Shown here in pieces: positions 8,939 through 17,914 of a stretch of DNA of 64,000 nucleotides. Location of the stretch: NCBI GenBank assembly GCA_052170315.1, contig JBQNAT010000006.1, positions 50,229-114,228 on the forward strand, in the 5' to 3' direction. Made by a program: the position numbers and the translations under genes. This DNA is from UBA9732 sp052170315. GTDB lineage: Bacteria; Spirochaetota; Spirochaetia; Sphaerochaetales; Sphaerochaetaceae. Position 1 is the stretch's first letter; each line of letters starts with the position of its first letter. The notes beneath the pieces are model-generated. The model did not search any database. It worked only from the letters and a program-made list of their open reading frames with translations, and had not been told where the DNA came from.

Positions 8939-11900
8939 CTAAAGCTCCGCATTATTTCCGTCCCTGTCCCAGAAGCCGCAGGCTCTGCCGTCACGCAGAT
9001 AGAAAAGCGTTCCGTAACACTTTTTTCCGAAAATTTCTTCGGCAACCCTGACATAGGTCTGAACCTGTAATTTATGTTCATCCGGATTGCGGACGCTGTC
9101 CGTTTTGTAATCCACAACAAGATTGAAAGCTTCCCCTTCAGCTATCAGGTCAATTACACCTTCAACGCAAAATTCCTTCACCGTATCAAAGTCCGCATCA
9201 AAGGGAGTGTAAAACCGCAGCTCTTCATGGGTTCTGCGGCCGTCTATAAACTTTTTAAAGAATGTGCTTTCCCTGAAACCGCGTGCGAATTTCCTGGCTT
9301 GGGAAAGGAGCTTTTCATTGTCTTTTTCTCTTTCACACAGAGTACATACAATATCGCCGCTGTTTCCGAAGCGCATTTCACTTTCAAGCACAAGATGACA
9401 GAGAGTTCCGAATTTATCATGAAGATTCAATGTCTCAATTATTGAGTCCGCTTCAAAAACCGGGAGGCTTTCTCCCGTTTTGGGGACATCATTTTTCTTA
9501 ATCAGCCGCTCAAGTTCCGTTACGCCTATGCGTGAAGGAGTTATGTCGAAGTTTTTGAAAACGGCGTTTTCCACAGCCTTCCGCCATGAAGTATTTTTTG
9601 TTGAACGCCACGGCTCGTCAGGTGTTTTACCTGCATTTTCAACCGTCACGTCAGGGTCTCCGCATTCTCCGGTCTCTATGTCAAAATCTATTGCGTCCGC
9701 GTACCATTTAAAGATATCGCCGGATTTTATTCCGCCGTCCTTTGTTTGCCTGCAGCCTCCAATGAGAATAAGATGTTCCCTGGCTCTTGTCATGGCTACA
9801 TACATGACGCGTTTGCGCTCGGCCTGCTCCCTTTCGTTTCTGTCCTGTTCAAGAAATTTCTGTATATTTTTGTCTTCAGACGCCAGAAGGAGACCTTTGT
9901 ATTCAAATACTGTCCGGTTATTATTGTTTTTGTTGCCGCTTCCGATATTGGCAAAGATGACAACCTTAAACTCAAGTCCCTTTGACTTGTGGACTGTCAT
10001 AATTTGCACGCCGTTCTTTTCCCTGTGGAGCACGCTTACATCAGGAAGTTTTCCCGAAGAACCAAGGCTGTTGCGCAGAAACCGCGCAAAATCGGAAATG
10101 CCAAGACCTCCATGCTCGTACTGAACGGCATAGGAATAGAGGTATTCGTAGTGCTCCGTATATATTCTTCTCTCTTCGTTTGAATTCAGGTAGGCCTTGT
10201 AGCCGCCGTCTATATAGAGTATTTCAAGAAGCTGAGATATTGTAAGACTGAAAGCTTTTTCTTTCACTTCCTCAAAAAAGGATAGGAAGGCGCTGTACCG
10301 TGTTTTGTCAACTTCAAGGACCTGTCCGTTTTTGAGCAGAAGATTCTGCATGCTTTCTTCGCAGAGCCCGCAGAACGGTGATTTAAGCAATCCGACAAAG
10401 CTTCGCCTGTCTTCCGGGTACAGCAGGCAGTTTATGAAGCAGTAAAAGTCATTTGAAACCGCATCAAGCATCAGGTCTCTTGCCTCTGCCGTCTGATAGT
10501 CGATGTTTCGTTTTTTCAGAGCTTTTTCAATGTTCATCTGGTTTGAGGTGGTTCTGAAAAGTATGGCTATATCGTTCGGTTCGGGCCGCTTGCCGTCTAC
10601 CAGAAATTCATCGGTAGTAAGTATGCGCCTGCAGTAATTACCTATTGCCTCGGCTTCAAGCACCGCGCCGTCAAAGTCTTCATCGGAATTTTGCTCATCC
10701 TCTGCCGGTTTCTCGTTTTTGTAAAAAGCGAAAATTATTTTAGACTCCGTCTTATCCTTTCCGCGTCCGGAAGCCATTTCGGAAAAACGAGCGCTGAAAT
10801 CCTTTTCGTCATCGTATAGGACATGTTTGAATACATTGTTGAAATGCCTTATAAGCTTTTCATTGCTTCTGTAGTTGATGCTGAGCGTAAGAGCCTTGCC
10901 GTTTTTACAGATTTCTTCATGGAGCTTTCTGAATACAGAAACATCAGCGCCTCTGAATTTATAGATGGACTGTTTTTCATCGCCTACGAAAAAGAGTTTT
11001 TCACCCTCAAGCTCGTCAACCGTCGGTACGCGTCCGCTTGTGCCGTTAAGGCTTTTCTTTTCTGAAAGCAGGAAAAGAAGCTCTTTCTGAAGGATGTTGT
11101 TATCCTGAAATTCGTCTATCATTATGAATTTGAAACGGTTTTTATAGACGTTTCTTAAGTAAAGATTGTCACGAAGGATAACAACGGCCAAATCCGAAAC
11201 GTCTCTGAAGGTCAAAGCCCCTTGGGAACGCTTCTCCATATTGAGCATATTTGCGAATTTTTCAACAGCTTTCTGCAAAACCGGGACATCAACTGTCCCG
11301 TTGGCAAGGTTCTGCAGGGAAACAAAGCCCGTCCCTTTTCCTATTATGGGCTTCATCTCCTCAACGATTTCCTTTATTTCAGGGTCTCTTACTCCTGTAA
11401 GCCGGAAATAGTCCGAATCAGTGAAACATTCCTTTTCATAGCATTCAAACATATTCTCATACTGAGCCATGAACTTTTCTGAAAGATTGAGCTCTCCAAG
11501 ATTTCTGAACATAGGTTCAAGCTCTTCTCTTTCTTTCTTATAGATTTTCCTGATTTCATTCAGGAAAGCTTCTCTGACTTTTTCCGCTTCATAGTTGCCC
11601 GTAATTGAAATACTTGCGGCAACAGGCATGAAAAAACTGCTCATAACCGCGGATGGCATGAATAGAGCCGATATTGCTCTGCTTTCCTGTACATTTTCAG
11701 GAGCCTGAAGGAATTTTTCGGAAAGCATTTCCACCATTGACTGAAAATCGTTGTCACTCAGGTTCGCGCTGTCTCTGGGAAGCCCGTAAGAAACGCTGCC
11801 GCTGCGAACTATCTGCGCGCAGAAGCTGTCCAGTGTGGCAATTGAGGCTTTACCGAAACTTTTCAGCGTATCTTCCGGAAGGCTGTCTTTCGCCTTAATA

Positions 11901-12142
11901 AGAAGACCGTATATTCTTTCCCGCATTTCGCTTGCGGCTTTTTTTGTGAATGTAAGAGTAAGTATTTCTTCAGGCTTTACTCCGCGCTTCATTACAAGAC
12001 GCAGGAAACGCCATGCCAGCACGGCTGTCTTTCCGGCGCCGGCCCCCGCGGAAACTACTGTATTGCAGACGGCTTCCATAACAGGCCTCTGCTCTTCATT
12101 GGGTATGAATTTTTCCTGTGCCATAATCTGTTCAAACGTCAT
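8939..12142 (-). CDS. addA: AddA-type helicase-nuclease subunit
   Basis: 1067 residues from the ATG at 12142. This start is chosen because it overlaps the addB stop as ATGA and GGAGG lies upstream; a longer frame begins at 12184. It is a UvrD/Rep-type superfamily 1 helicase with Walker A AGAGAGKTAV, motif II IDEFQDNN, motif III GDEKQSIYKFRG, motif IV INYRS, motif V TVHKSKGLEF and motif VI YVAMTRAREH. A C-terminal RecB-family nuclease domain follows (GVIDLIAEG, VDYKTDSVR). With AddB it resects double-strand ends for RecA. Confidence 0.93.
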   Translation of the reverse strand: MTFEQIMAQEKFIPNEEQRPVMEAVCNTVVSAGAGAGKTAVLAWRFLRLVMKRGVKPEEILTLTFTKKAASEMRERIYGLLIKAKDSLPEDTLKSFGKASIATLDSFCAQIVRSGSVSYGLPRDSANLSDNDFQSMVEMLSEKFLQAPENVQESRAISALFMPSAVMSSFFMPVAASISITGNYEAEKVREAFLNEIRKIYKKEREELEPMFRNLGELNLSEKFMAQYENMFECYEKECFTDSDYFRLTGVRDPEIKEIVEEMKPIIGKGTGFVSLQNLANGTVDVPVLQKAVEKFANMLNMEKRSQGALTFRDVSDLAVVILRDNLYLRNVYKNRFKFIMIDEFQDNNILQKELLFLLSEKKSLNGTSGRVPTVDELEGEKLFFVGDEKQSIYKFRGADVSVFRKLHEEICKNGKALTLSINYRSNEKLIRHFNNVFKHVLYDDEKDFSARFSEMASGRGKDKTESKIIFAFYKNEKPAEDEQNSDEDFDGAVLEAEAIGNYCRRILTTDEFLVDGKRPEPNDIAILFRTTSNQMNIEKALKKRNIDYQTAEARDLMLDAVSNDFYCFINCLLYPEDRRSFVGLLKSPFCGLCEESMQNLLLKNGQVLEVDKTRYSAFLSFFEEVKEKAFSLTISQLLEILYIDGGYKAYLNSNEERRIYTEHYEYLYSYAVQYEHGGLGISDFARFLRNSLGSSGKLPDVSVLHREKNGVQIMTVHKSKGLEFKVVIFANIGSGNKNNNNRTVFEYKGLLLASEDKNIQKFLEQDRNEREQAERKRVMYVAMTRAREHLILIGGCRQTKDGGIKSGDIFKWYADAIDFDIETGECGDPDVTVENAGKTPDEPWRSTKNTSWRKAVENAVFKNFDITPSRIGVTELERLIKKNDVPKTGESLPVFEADSIIETLNLHDKFGTLCHLVLESEMRFGNSGDIVCTLCEREKDNEKLLSQARKFARGFRESTFFKKFIDGRRTHEELRFYTPFDADFDTVKEFCVEGVIDLIAEGEAFNLVVDYKTDSVRNPDEHKLQVQTYVRVAEEIFGKKCYGTLFYLRDGRACGFWDRDGNNAEL

Positions 12143-14634
12143 AGCAGGTTGAACCTCCTTCTGCACAGGCCGCGTTCTTCGCACTGAGCGCAGTTATTTT
12201 TATTTGGAGCGGCAATCCAGTCGCCTTCACTGTATCCCGTCCGTATTTTTTCTATATTTTCATCAAGAAGCTCAGACTGTTCACGCCATTTCTCTTCGTC
12301 AAAACCTTTGAATTTGCGCTCTTCCATAGAGTAGAAAAAACAATCTTTGACTCCCGCGCCGAACGGAGGCTTTTTTTCGTAAAGCCGTTTGTAAAGAACA
12401 AGCTGATAGGTAGGTTTACCTTTACCCTTCTTATAATCAAGAAGAAAAATATCGCCTTTTTTATCCTGTATTATCGTATCTATAAAACCTCTGAAAGACG
12501 GGTCGGAATTCAATTCATATTCGTTTTCAAGCGGCATGAAAGAGCCCACCGCTCCATCAGCAAGAAGACCGCTTATAACAGCCTTAAGCGCGTCACGGTA
12601 TTTGGCTTTTATACTTTCCCCGGTGTAAGGGTCGAATTTATCATTTTCTTCAATGCCGCTGTCCAATATTTTATCAAGCTCGGCATTGTAAGAGTCAAGC
12701 TTACCCGGAACAAGAAATTCACTGAAATGATTTTCCATGAATTTCTGAATACAGCCGTGCAGAAAACTTCCTATGGCAAGGTCATCCTGAACCGCGGGCT
12801 CAAATCCACCCGGAGCGTCATGCGTAAGGCTCATTGCCAGATAGGCCTTGTAGGGACAGGTGGCATAGCGGTCTATTGAGGAATATGAAAGCTGAACGCG
12901 GTTTATATCCCAAGGCTTTCCTTTTTCTCTTGTGTAATCAGCTCCCTTAGGCGCAAAAGCCGTCTGTTTAGCCGTTTCAAGACTTACCGCGTCCGCTTTT
13001 TCAACAATATCTTCAAAAACAAAGGAGCTTTTTTTAACAGCGCCTTTCTTCATAAAGAAGGACGGAATGCTTTGAGCCCCCTCGTAGGAAACTTCCGAGC
13101 CTGAAATGTATACATTATCTCCCGAACTCCGGTAGAAGGAAAGAATGCTGTCAGTCACATCATAAGTAAGACGTGAAGAAACTTCATGGTCTTCCAGAAA
13201 CCCCACGCTGCTGCTCTTAACTTCGCAGTTGGCTTCATTAAGACCGAAAAGGAAATGATACGGAACATACATAAGCTGGTCCTGTCCGTATTGGTACACC
13301 CGTATGCCTTCGCGCTTTTCCTGAGAAACATAGGAAAGATTTTCCAGTTCCCCCATAAACAGAGAAAAACCGCCTCTCATCGGAAGCCCCACTTCGTTGA
13401 ACTGCCTGCTCATCTGTGTCAGTTCTCCGATTATGAAGGAGTAGACGTCTTTGTCAAAAGCCTCTCCCGCACCGAACTGCTCTCCCTCCATAAGCAGAGA
13501 TGTAAGACCCTGTATTGCCTTTATAAGCTCGTCCCCGTCGGAAGCACGGCTTATGGCTGCCGCGGCGCTCTTTAAACCTTTATAATAATTTGGAAGCTCT
13601 TTGTTGCCGTCAGGGTCTTTTGCCTTATTGGCAAGTTCGGATAAAAGGGAATCACATTTAAAGTCCGTCGAGCCGCTTATCCGGTTGTAATCTATCATGA
13701 AGCGTATGAGAGCCCTGTTAAGGTCCATGCGCTTATAGGGCATCGCGCTGTTAAGAAGAAGGTTTTCAAGGCTTCCGAAAGACAGGCCTTCGTTTATGCA
13801 GCGCCTTACCGCAAAAAGATAACGCCCCGGCGTAGTGTCCGTGAGCTTAACGCTTTTCATGAAGGAAAGAGGAACATTATACTCAACGGCTTTTCTTTCA
13901 AGCCGAGCCTGCAGGGTTTCAAGTCCCGGCGTTGAAATTATTATGTCATCAGCTCTGACACCGCTGTCCTTAAGATGCTTAAGACGCCGGAACAATGCCT
14001 CAATTTCAGCTTCTTCTGTTAAAAACTTTTCATATACTGCGTTTTCAGACCCTTGAATTTCAAGTATTTTTATATTGGGCGCTTCACCAAGTTCCCGCGT
14101 CAGGGTCTGCATCTGTATGTCCGCTTCATAGCCCACAAGAACATAGCTTTTTTCTTTGTCCGCGGCATATTTCAGAGAATGTTTTTCCCAGCCGGGCTCA
14201 AAAAGACCGTATTTTTCAAGATAGTCCGCGTAGGCGCTTTTTAATATGCTCATGTCCCTGAAAAGCTCTCTGCTGCCGAACTTCACATTATCAGCTTCGG
14301 CAAGGGACAAAAGCGCTGAGGTTATAAAGCGCACAAAACGCTGCCTGTATCCGTAAAAATCATCCTTATAAAGATATCTGAGGCCTGTTTTCCCCGAATC
14401 AAGAAAATTGGCAACAAAGGCAAGTCTGTGATACTTATTTGCAGGTTTTTTCTCATGAACCGGGGCAAAGAGCATTTTGAAACTGTCAAACGCCATAGCC
14501 CTTGACGCGGGAATGCTTTTTTTTCTTTTTATGACATATTGTGTCAGGAAATGGCGGCATGCATTCTCCGTGGGAAAAACAAGCGTTGTCTTTCCGTCAT
14601 CAAGATATCTGAAAACTTGTTCGGTCACTTTCAT
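12139..14634 (-). CDS. addB: AddB/RexB-like nuclease subunit with Fe-S cysteine set
   Basis: 831 residues, partner of AddA by adjacency and sequence. The C terminus has a PD-(D/E)XK nuclease (GFIDTIIQ, FLLDYKKGKG). The four cysteines of the AddB iron-sulphur staple are present: one in YATCPYKAY before the nuclease motif and three in CAQCEERGLC at the extreme C terminus. The N terminus (TTLVFPTENACRHFLTQ) lacks a Walker A lysine motif, so this subunit probably does not hydrolyse ATP. It is shorter than Bacillus AddB (about 1160 residues). It starts 10 bases after the DHODH-like stop. Confidence 0.88.
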   Translation of the reverse strand: MKVTEQVFRYLDDGKTTLVFPTENACRHFLTQYVIKRKKSIPASRAMAFDSFKMLFAPVHEKKPANKYHRLAFVANFLDSGKTGLRYLYKDDFYGYRQRFVRFITSALLSLAEADNVKFGSRELFRDMSILKSAYADYLEKYGLFEPGWEKHSLKYAADKEKSYVLVGYEADIQMQTLTRELGEAPNIKILEIQGSENAVYEKFLTEEAEIEALFRRLKHLKDSGVRADDIIISTPGLETLQARLERKAVEYNVPLSFMKSVKLTDTTPGRYLFAVRRCINEGLSFGSLENLLLNSAMPYKRMDLNRALIRFMIDYNRISGSTDFKCDSLLSELANKAKDPDGNKELPNYYKGLKSAAAAISRASDGDELIKAIQGLTSLLMEGEQFGAGEAFDKDVYSFIIGELTQMSRQFNEVGLPMRGGFSLFMGELENLSYVSQEKREGIRVYQYGQDQLMYVPYHFLFGLNEANCEVKSSSVGFLEDHEVSSRLTYDVTDSILSFYRSSGDNVYISGSEVSYEGAQSIPSFFMKKGAVKKSSFVFEDIVEKADAVSLETAKQTAFAPKGADYTREKGKPWDINRVQLSYSSIDRYATCPYKAYLAMSLTHDAPGGFEPAVQDDLAIGSFLHGCIQKFMENHFSEFLVPGKLDSYNAELDKILDSGIEENDKFDPYTGESIKAKYRDALKAVISGLLADGAVGSFMPLENEYELNSDPSFRGFIDTIIQDKKGDIFLLDYKKGKGKPTYQLVLYKRLYEKKPPFGAGVKDCFFYSMEERKFKGFDEEKWREQSELLDENIEKIRTGYSEGDWIAAPNKNNCAQCEERGLCRRRFNLL

Positions 14635-14644
14635 GCGCGCCCCG

Positions 14645-15634
14645 TCAGGATTTATAAAGAAGCGTTCTCATGTACTGAGTCCTTTCCCAGTAGGCTCCGT
14701 CAACCATATGCTCCTGCGCAAATTTACCCCTGAAATCGGACACCGACTTATAGCCCTTCTGCTTCATCCAGTTTTCTATCTTGCAGAGCATTCCCGCTAT
14801 TGCGCCAAGGCCGTTTTTAATAAGGACGGAGTTTAGCTCTACAACCTTTGCCCCGGCAAGCAGCATCTTGATAACGGTTTCGCCTGAATGGATGCCTGTC
14901 GAGCCCGCAAAATCAATGTCTCCCAATTCGGCTGACATAAGGGCAATCCAGCGCAGGGATTCAGGATATTCATCCGGATTTGAAAGAGGCTGGCTTCCGC
15001 AGAGAGCCTCTTTTTCAATGTCTATGTCCGGCCTGAAAAAGCGATTGAAAAGAACCAGCGCGTTTATGCCTTCCTTTTTGAAAGCTTTCATTATGCTGGC
15101 GGGAGAAGAGTATTCAAAGCCTATTTTCATTGATACTGGAATATTTGTGGCTTTTCTTGCGGCTTTTGCGAAAGAGACAGCTTCCTTATCAACCTTATCC
15201 CCCGGAACTGAAGAATGAGAAGCGATAGGGTAATAGTTAAGCTCCAGGGCATCTGCCCCTGCGACCTCGAACCGCCGGGCATATTCGGCCCAGGTATGCA
15301 TTTTCGTGCAGTTGATTGATGCTATGACGGGGATGCCAAGTTTGGCTTTTGCGTCCGCAAGGAGCTTAAGATACTGGTCAATGTAATAATCCTTCGCAAG
15401 GTTTCCGAAAACGCTGTTGAAATCCGACTGCTGCAGATATTCCGAATTCCGGCTCACATCCTTGCCGGCGACATAGTTTATCTGTTCCTCAAAAATTGAC
15501 TTAAGAACAACCGCGCCGGCCCCCGCTTCTTCACATTTCACGAGGTTATCTATAGTTGAGGTAAGAGGGCCTGACGAAACAACTATCGGATTTCTGAGTT
15601 CAAGACCCATGTATGTAGTTTTCAAATCTGCCAT
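14645..15634 (-). CDS. Dihydroorotate dehydrogenase-like FMN protein
   Basis: 329 residues with a TIM-barrel flavoprotein pattern: NPIVVSSGPLT at the N terminus, GAGAVVLKS, PVSMKIGFE, and the phosphate-binding STGIHSGETVIKMLLAGAK near the C terminus. It resembles class 1 PyrD and the PreA barrel. The NxSCPN motif with the catalytic cysteine of class 1 dihydroorotate dehydrogenases is absent: the matching strand reads ALELNYYPI. I therefore do not call it PyrD. It starts after AAGGAG and leads the operon with addB, addA and the NUDIX gene. No pyrimidine genes are nearby. Confidence 0.8.
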   Translation of the reverse strand: MADLKTTYMGLELRNPIVVSSGPLTSTIDNLVKCEEAGAGAVVLKSIFEEQINYVAGKDVSRNSEYLQQSDFNSVFGNLAKDYYIDQYLKLLADAKAKLGIPVIASINCTKMHTWAEYARRFEVAGADALELNYYPIASHSSVPGDKVDKEAVSFAKAARKATNIPVSMKIGFEYSSPASIMKAFKKEGINALVLFNRFFRPDIDIEKEALCGSQPLSNPDEYPESLRWIALMSAELGDIDFAGSTGIHSGETVIKMLLAGAKVVELNSVLIKNGLGAIAGMLCKIENWMKQKGYKSVSDFRGKFAQEHMVDGAYWERTQYMRTLLYKS

Positions 15635-15714
15635 GTAAAGCTCCTTCGGTAGACAATTATATCATAAACGCCGTCCTGTTTCGCAAGTTGATTTCGTGTA
15701 TTGAATTGTAAAAA

Positions 15715-15760
15715 ACAGCCCTCTGTGGTAAGGTTTGCTCAAAGCGGGCTGTGTATTTTT
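15715..15760 (+). terminator. Terminator-like hairpin in the proC leader
   Basis: ACAGCCC (15715-15721) pairs with GGGCTGT (15746-15752) around a 24-base loop, followed by GTATTTTT. No plus-strand gene lies upstream, so if transcribed it would act in the leader of the proline operon, for example as an attenuator. It could also be chance. Confidence 0.4.
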
Positions 15761-15794
15761 GCCGGAGCAGGCGGCTTTAAAAGGAGATTTTGAA

Positions 15795-16607
15795 ATGTTT
15801 GAAAATCATGCTGATATGTCAAAAGTTACGGTCATAGGAACGGGGAACATGGGCGGCGCTTTTGCCGAAGCTCTTGCAAAAAACAGGAATATTCAACTTT
15901 CTGTTTACGACAGCTGCAACTCATGCGCGGAAAAAATCGCTAAGGCTCATAAAAACGTTGAAGTTCTTTCTTCAATGGATGAAGCCGTTGGCACGGATAT
16001 TATTCTTATTGCCGTAAAGCCTCAGGTGCTTCCTTCAATTTATGAAAGGCTGTCAAATCTTAAATCCGGTCTTTACATATCCATAGCCGCAGGAGTCACT
16101 CTTGAGACGCTGAGGAAAAATCTAAAAACGGACAAAGTCGCAAGATTCATGCCCAATATTGCCGCAAAAATAGGGCACGCGGTTACAGCAGTAGCATTTT
16201 CTCCCGAGCTGAGTGATAAAGAGCGCTCAGCAGTAATGAAAGTGGCGCTTTCCGCGGGCTCGGCCTTTGAGCTTGAAGAAAAACTTTTTGCCGCATTCAT
16301 AGGAATATCGGGAAGCGGCATTGCCTATGTGTTTGAGTTCATGCATCAGATGGCAATGGGCGGTGTACGCGAAGGTATTGCCTATAACAGAAGCCTTGAA
16401 ATAGTTGCCGATACAATGCTGAGCGCAGTCTACCTGCAAAAGTCAAAGAGTGAAAATGCAGTGGAACTTGAAACAAGAGTATGTTCGGCAAGGGGAGCAA
16501 CAATTGAGGGCGTAAAGGCCCTGACGGACGGCAACTTCGGTTCAGCGATAATTAATGCGGTATCCGCCGCGGCAAAAAAATCCGAAGACATGGAAAAAAG
16601 GACCTGA
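15795..16607 (+). CDS. proC: Pyrroline-5-carboxylate reductase
   Basis: 270 residues from the ATG at 15795, chosen for AAGGAG eight bases upstream; a TTG-started frame reaches back to 15735. It reduces pyrroline 5-carboxylate to proline with NAD(P)H. The nucleotide-binding motif VIGTGNMGGAFAEAL opens the protein. IAVKPQVLPS, RFMPNIAAKIG, and the ProC signature ISGSGIAYVFEFM are present. It is the first gene of a complete proline pathway, two bases ahead of proA. Confidence 0.94.
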   Translation: MFENHADMSKVTVIGTGNMGGAFAEALAKNRNIQLSVYDSCNSCAEKIAKAHKNVEVLSSMDEAVGTDIILIAVKPQVLPSIYERLSNLKSGLYISIAAGVTLETLRKNLKTDKVARFMPNIAAKIGHAVTAVAFSPELSDKERSAVMKVALSAGSAFELEEKLFAAFIGISGSGIAYVFEFMHQMAMGGVREGIAYNRSLEIVADTMLSAVYLQKSKSENAVELETRVCSARGATIEGVKALTDGNFGSAIINAVSAAAKKSEDMEKRT

Positions 16608-16609
16608 GC

Positions 16610-17914
16610 ATGAGTCAAAACAAGGAAAAACTCTTTGAAGCTTTCAAAAAAGTCAGAGATGCCGCCGCCCTACTTTCTTATTCCGCCATTTCCGAAAGAA
16701 ATCTCGCACTGAAAGCCGTAGCAAAGGCTCTTGATGAAAACCATGCGGAAATAACAGAGGAAAACCTTAAAGATATTGAAGCCGCCGCTTTAAACGGAAC
16801 TTCGGAGGTCCTTTTACACAGGCTCAAACTTTCCGATGACAAAATGGCATCGCTTGCAGCGGGGCTTACGGAGCTTCAAAAGCTTCCGGACCCCGTGGGA
16901 AGAACAAGTGAAAAAAGAGAACTTGACTCAGGCTTTATTCTTGAAAAACAAACCTTCCCTATCGGCGTTATAGGAATGATTTTTGAATCAAGACCGGATG
17001 CGCTTGTGCAGATTGCCGCGCTTGCCCTTAAATCAGGAAACGGAATAATCCTTAAGGGCGGACGCGAAGCGGCAAATACAAACAGAAAACTTGTATCTGT
17101 TATAAAAAAGGCTACATCAGGCTTTTCTTTCGGTTCAGACTGGATACTTGGAATTGAGAGCCATGAAGATGTTGATATACTTCTGAATTCGGAAGCGTAT
17201 GTGGACTTGCTTATCCCACGCGGTTCAAATGAGTTTGTACGTCATGTGATGGAAAATACTCGCATTCCTGTCATCGGACATTCAGGCGGAATATGCGCAA
17301 CCTATGTAGAAAGCTATGAAGACATGGGCAAAGCGCTGAAGGTATGTATTGACGCAAAGGTTCAGTATCCCGCAGCGTGCAACGCAACGGAGACTTTCCT
17401 TATAAACAAAAACATAGCGGATGCTTTTCTTCCGGAATTGAACAGAGTTCTCAGGGAAAACAATGTCAAAGTCCACGCGGATGAACAGGCCTTAAAGTTA
17501 ATGCCGGGTTCAGTACCCGCAAAAGAAGAAGATTTTTATACCGAATATCTTGGGCTTGAATGCTCTGTAAAGGTAGTGTCTTCGGTGCAGGAGGCCATAA
17601 AACATATACAAAATCACGGCTCTCACCATACGGACGCAATCCTGACTTTAAACATGGAAAACGCAGCTTTGTTTGTTGCGAAAGTAGATAGCGCCGATGT
17701 TTTTGTAAACTGCTCAACGCGTTTTGCAGACGGTTTCAGGTTTGGCCTGGGCGCGGAGGTAGGAATATCAACATCAAAGCTTCACGCAAGAGGGCCTGTA
17801 GGTCTTGACGGTCTTATGACCACAAAGTGGGTTCTTACGGGAAACGGACAGACGGTTGCGGAATATTCGGGCCCGGAAGGGAAGCCTTTCAGGCACAGGG
17901 AGCTTGACATATGA
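16610..17914 (+). CDS. proA: Glutamate-5-semialdehyde dehydrogenase
   Basis: 434 residues, normal ProA length. It reduces glutamyl 5-phosphate to the semialdehyde with NADPH. Family landmarks are GMIFESRPD, LKGGREAANTN, LLIPRGSNEFV, and the catalytic cysteine in QYPAACNATET near residue 255. The C-terminal AEVGISTSKLHARGPVGLDGL segment is characteristic. It overlaps proB by four bases. Confidence 0.96.
   Translation: MSQNKEKLFEAFKKVRDAAALLSYSAISERNLALKAVAKALDENHAEITEENLKDIEAAALNGTSEVLLHRLKLSDDKMASLAAGLTELQKLPDPVGRTSEKRELDSGFILEKQTFPIGVIGMIFESRPDALVQIAALALKSGNGIILKGGREAANTNRKLVSVIKKATSGFSFGSDWILGIESHEDVDILLNSEAYVDLLIPRGSNEFVRHVMENTRIPVIGHSGGICATYVESYEDMGKALKVCIDAKVQYPAACNATETFLINKNIADAFLPELNRVLRENNVKVHADEQALKLMPGSVPAKEEDFYTEYLGLECSVKVVSSVQEAIKHIQNHGSHHTDAILTLNMENAALFVAKVDSADVFVNCSTRFADGFRFGLGAEVGISTSKLHARGPVGLDGLMTTKWVLTGNGQTVAEYSGPEGKPFRHRELDI

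Noticed and set aside
9480..10124. 214-codon plus-strand frame inside addA
   Set aside because: Antisense to helicase motif V/VI and lacks domain features.
15635..15794. T-box or other riboswitch in the proC leader
   Set aside because: No T-box sequence, specifier loop or known aptamer core. Only the simple hairpin is reported.
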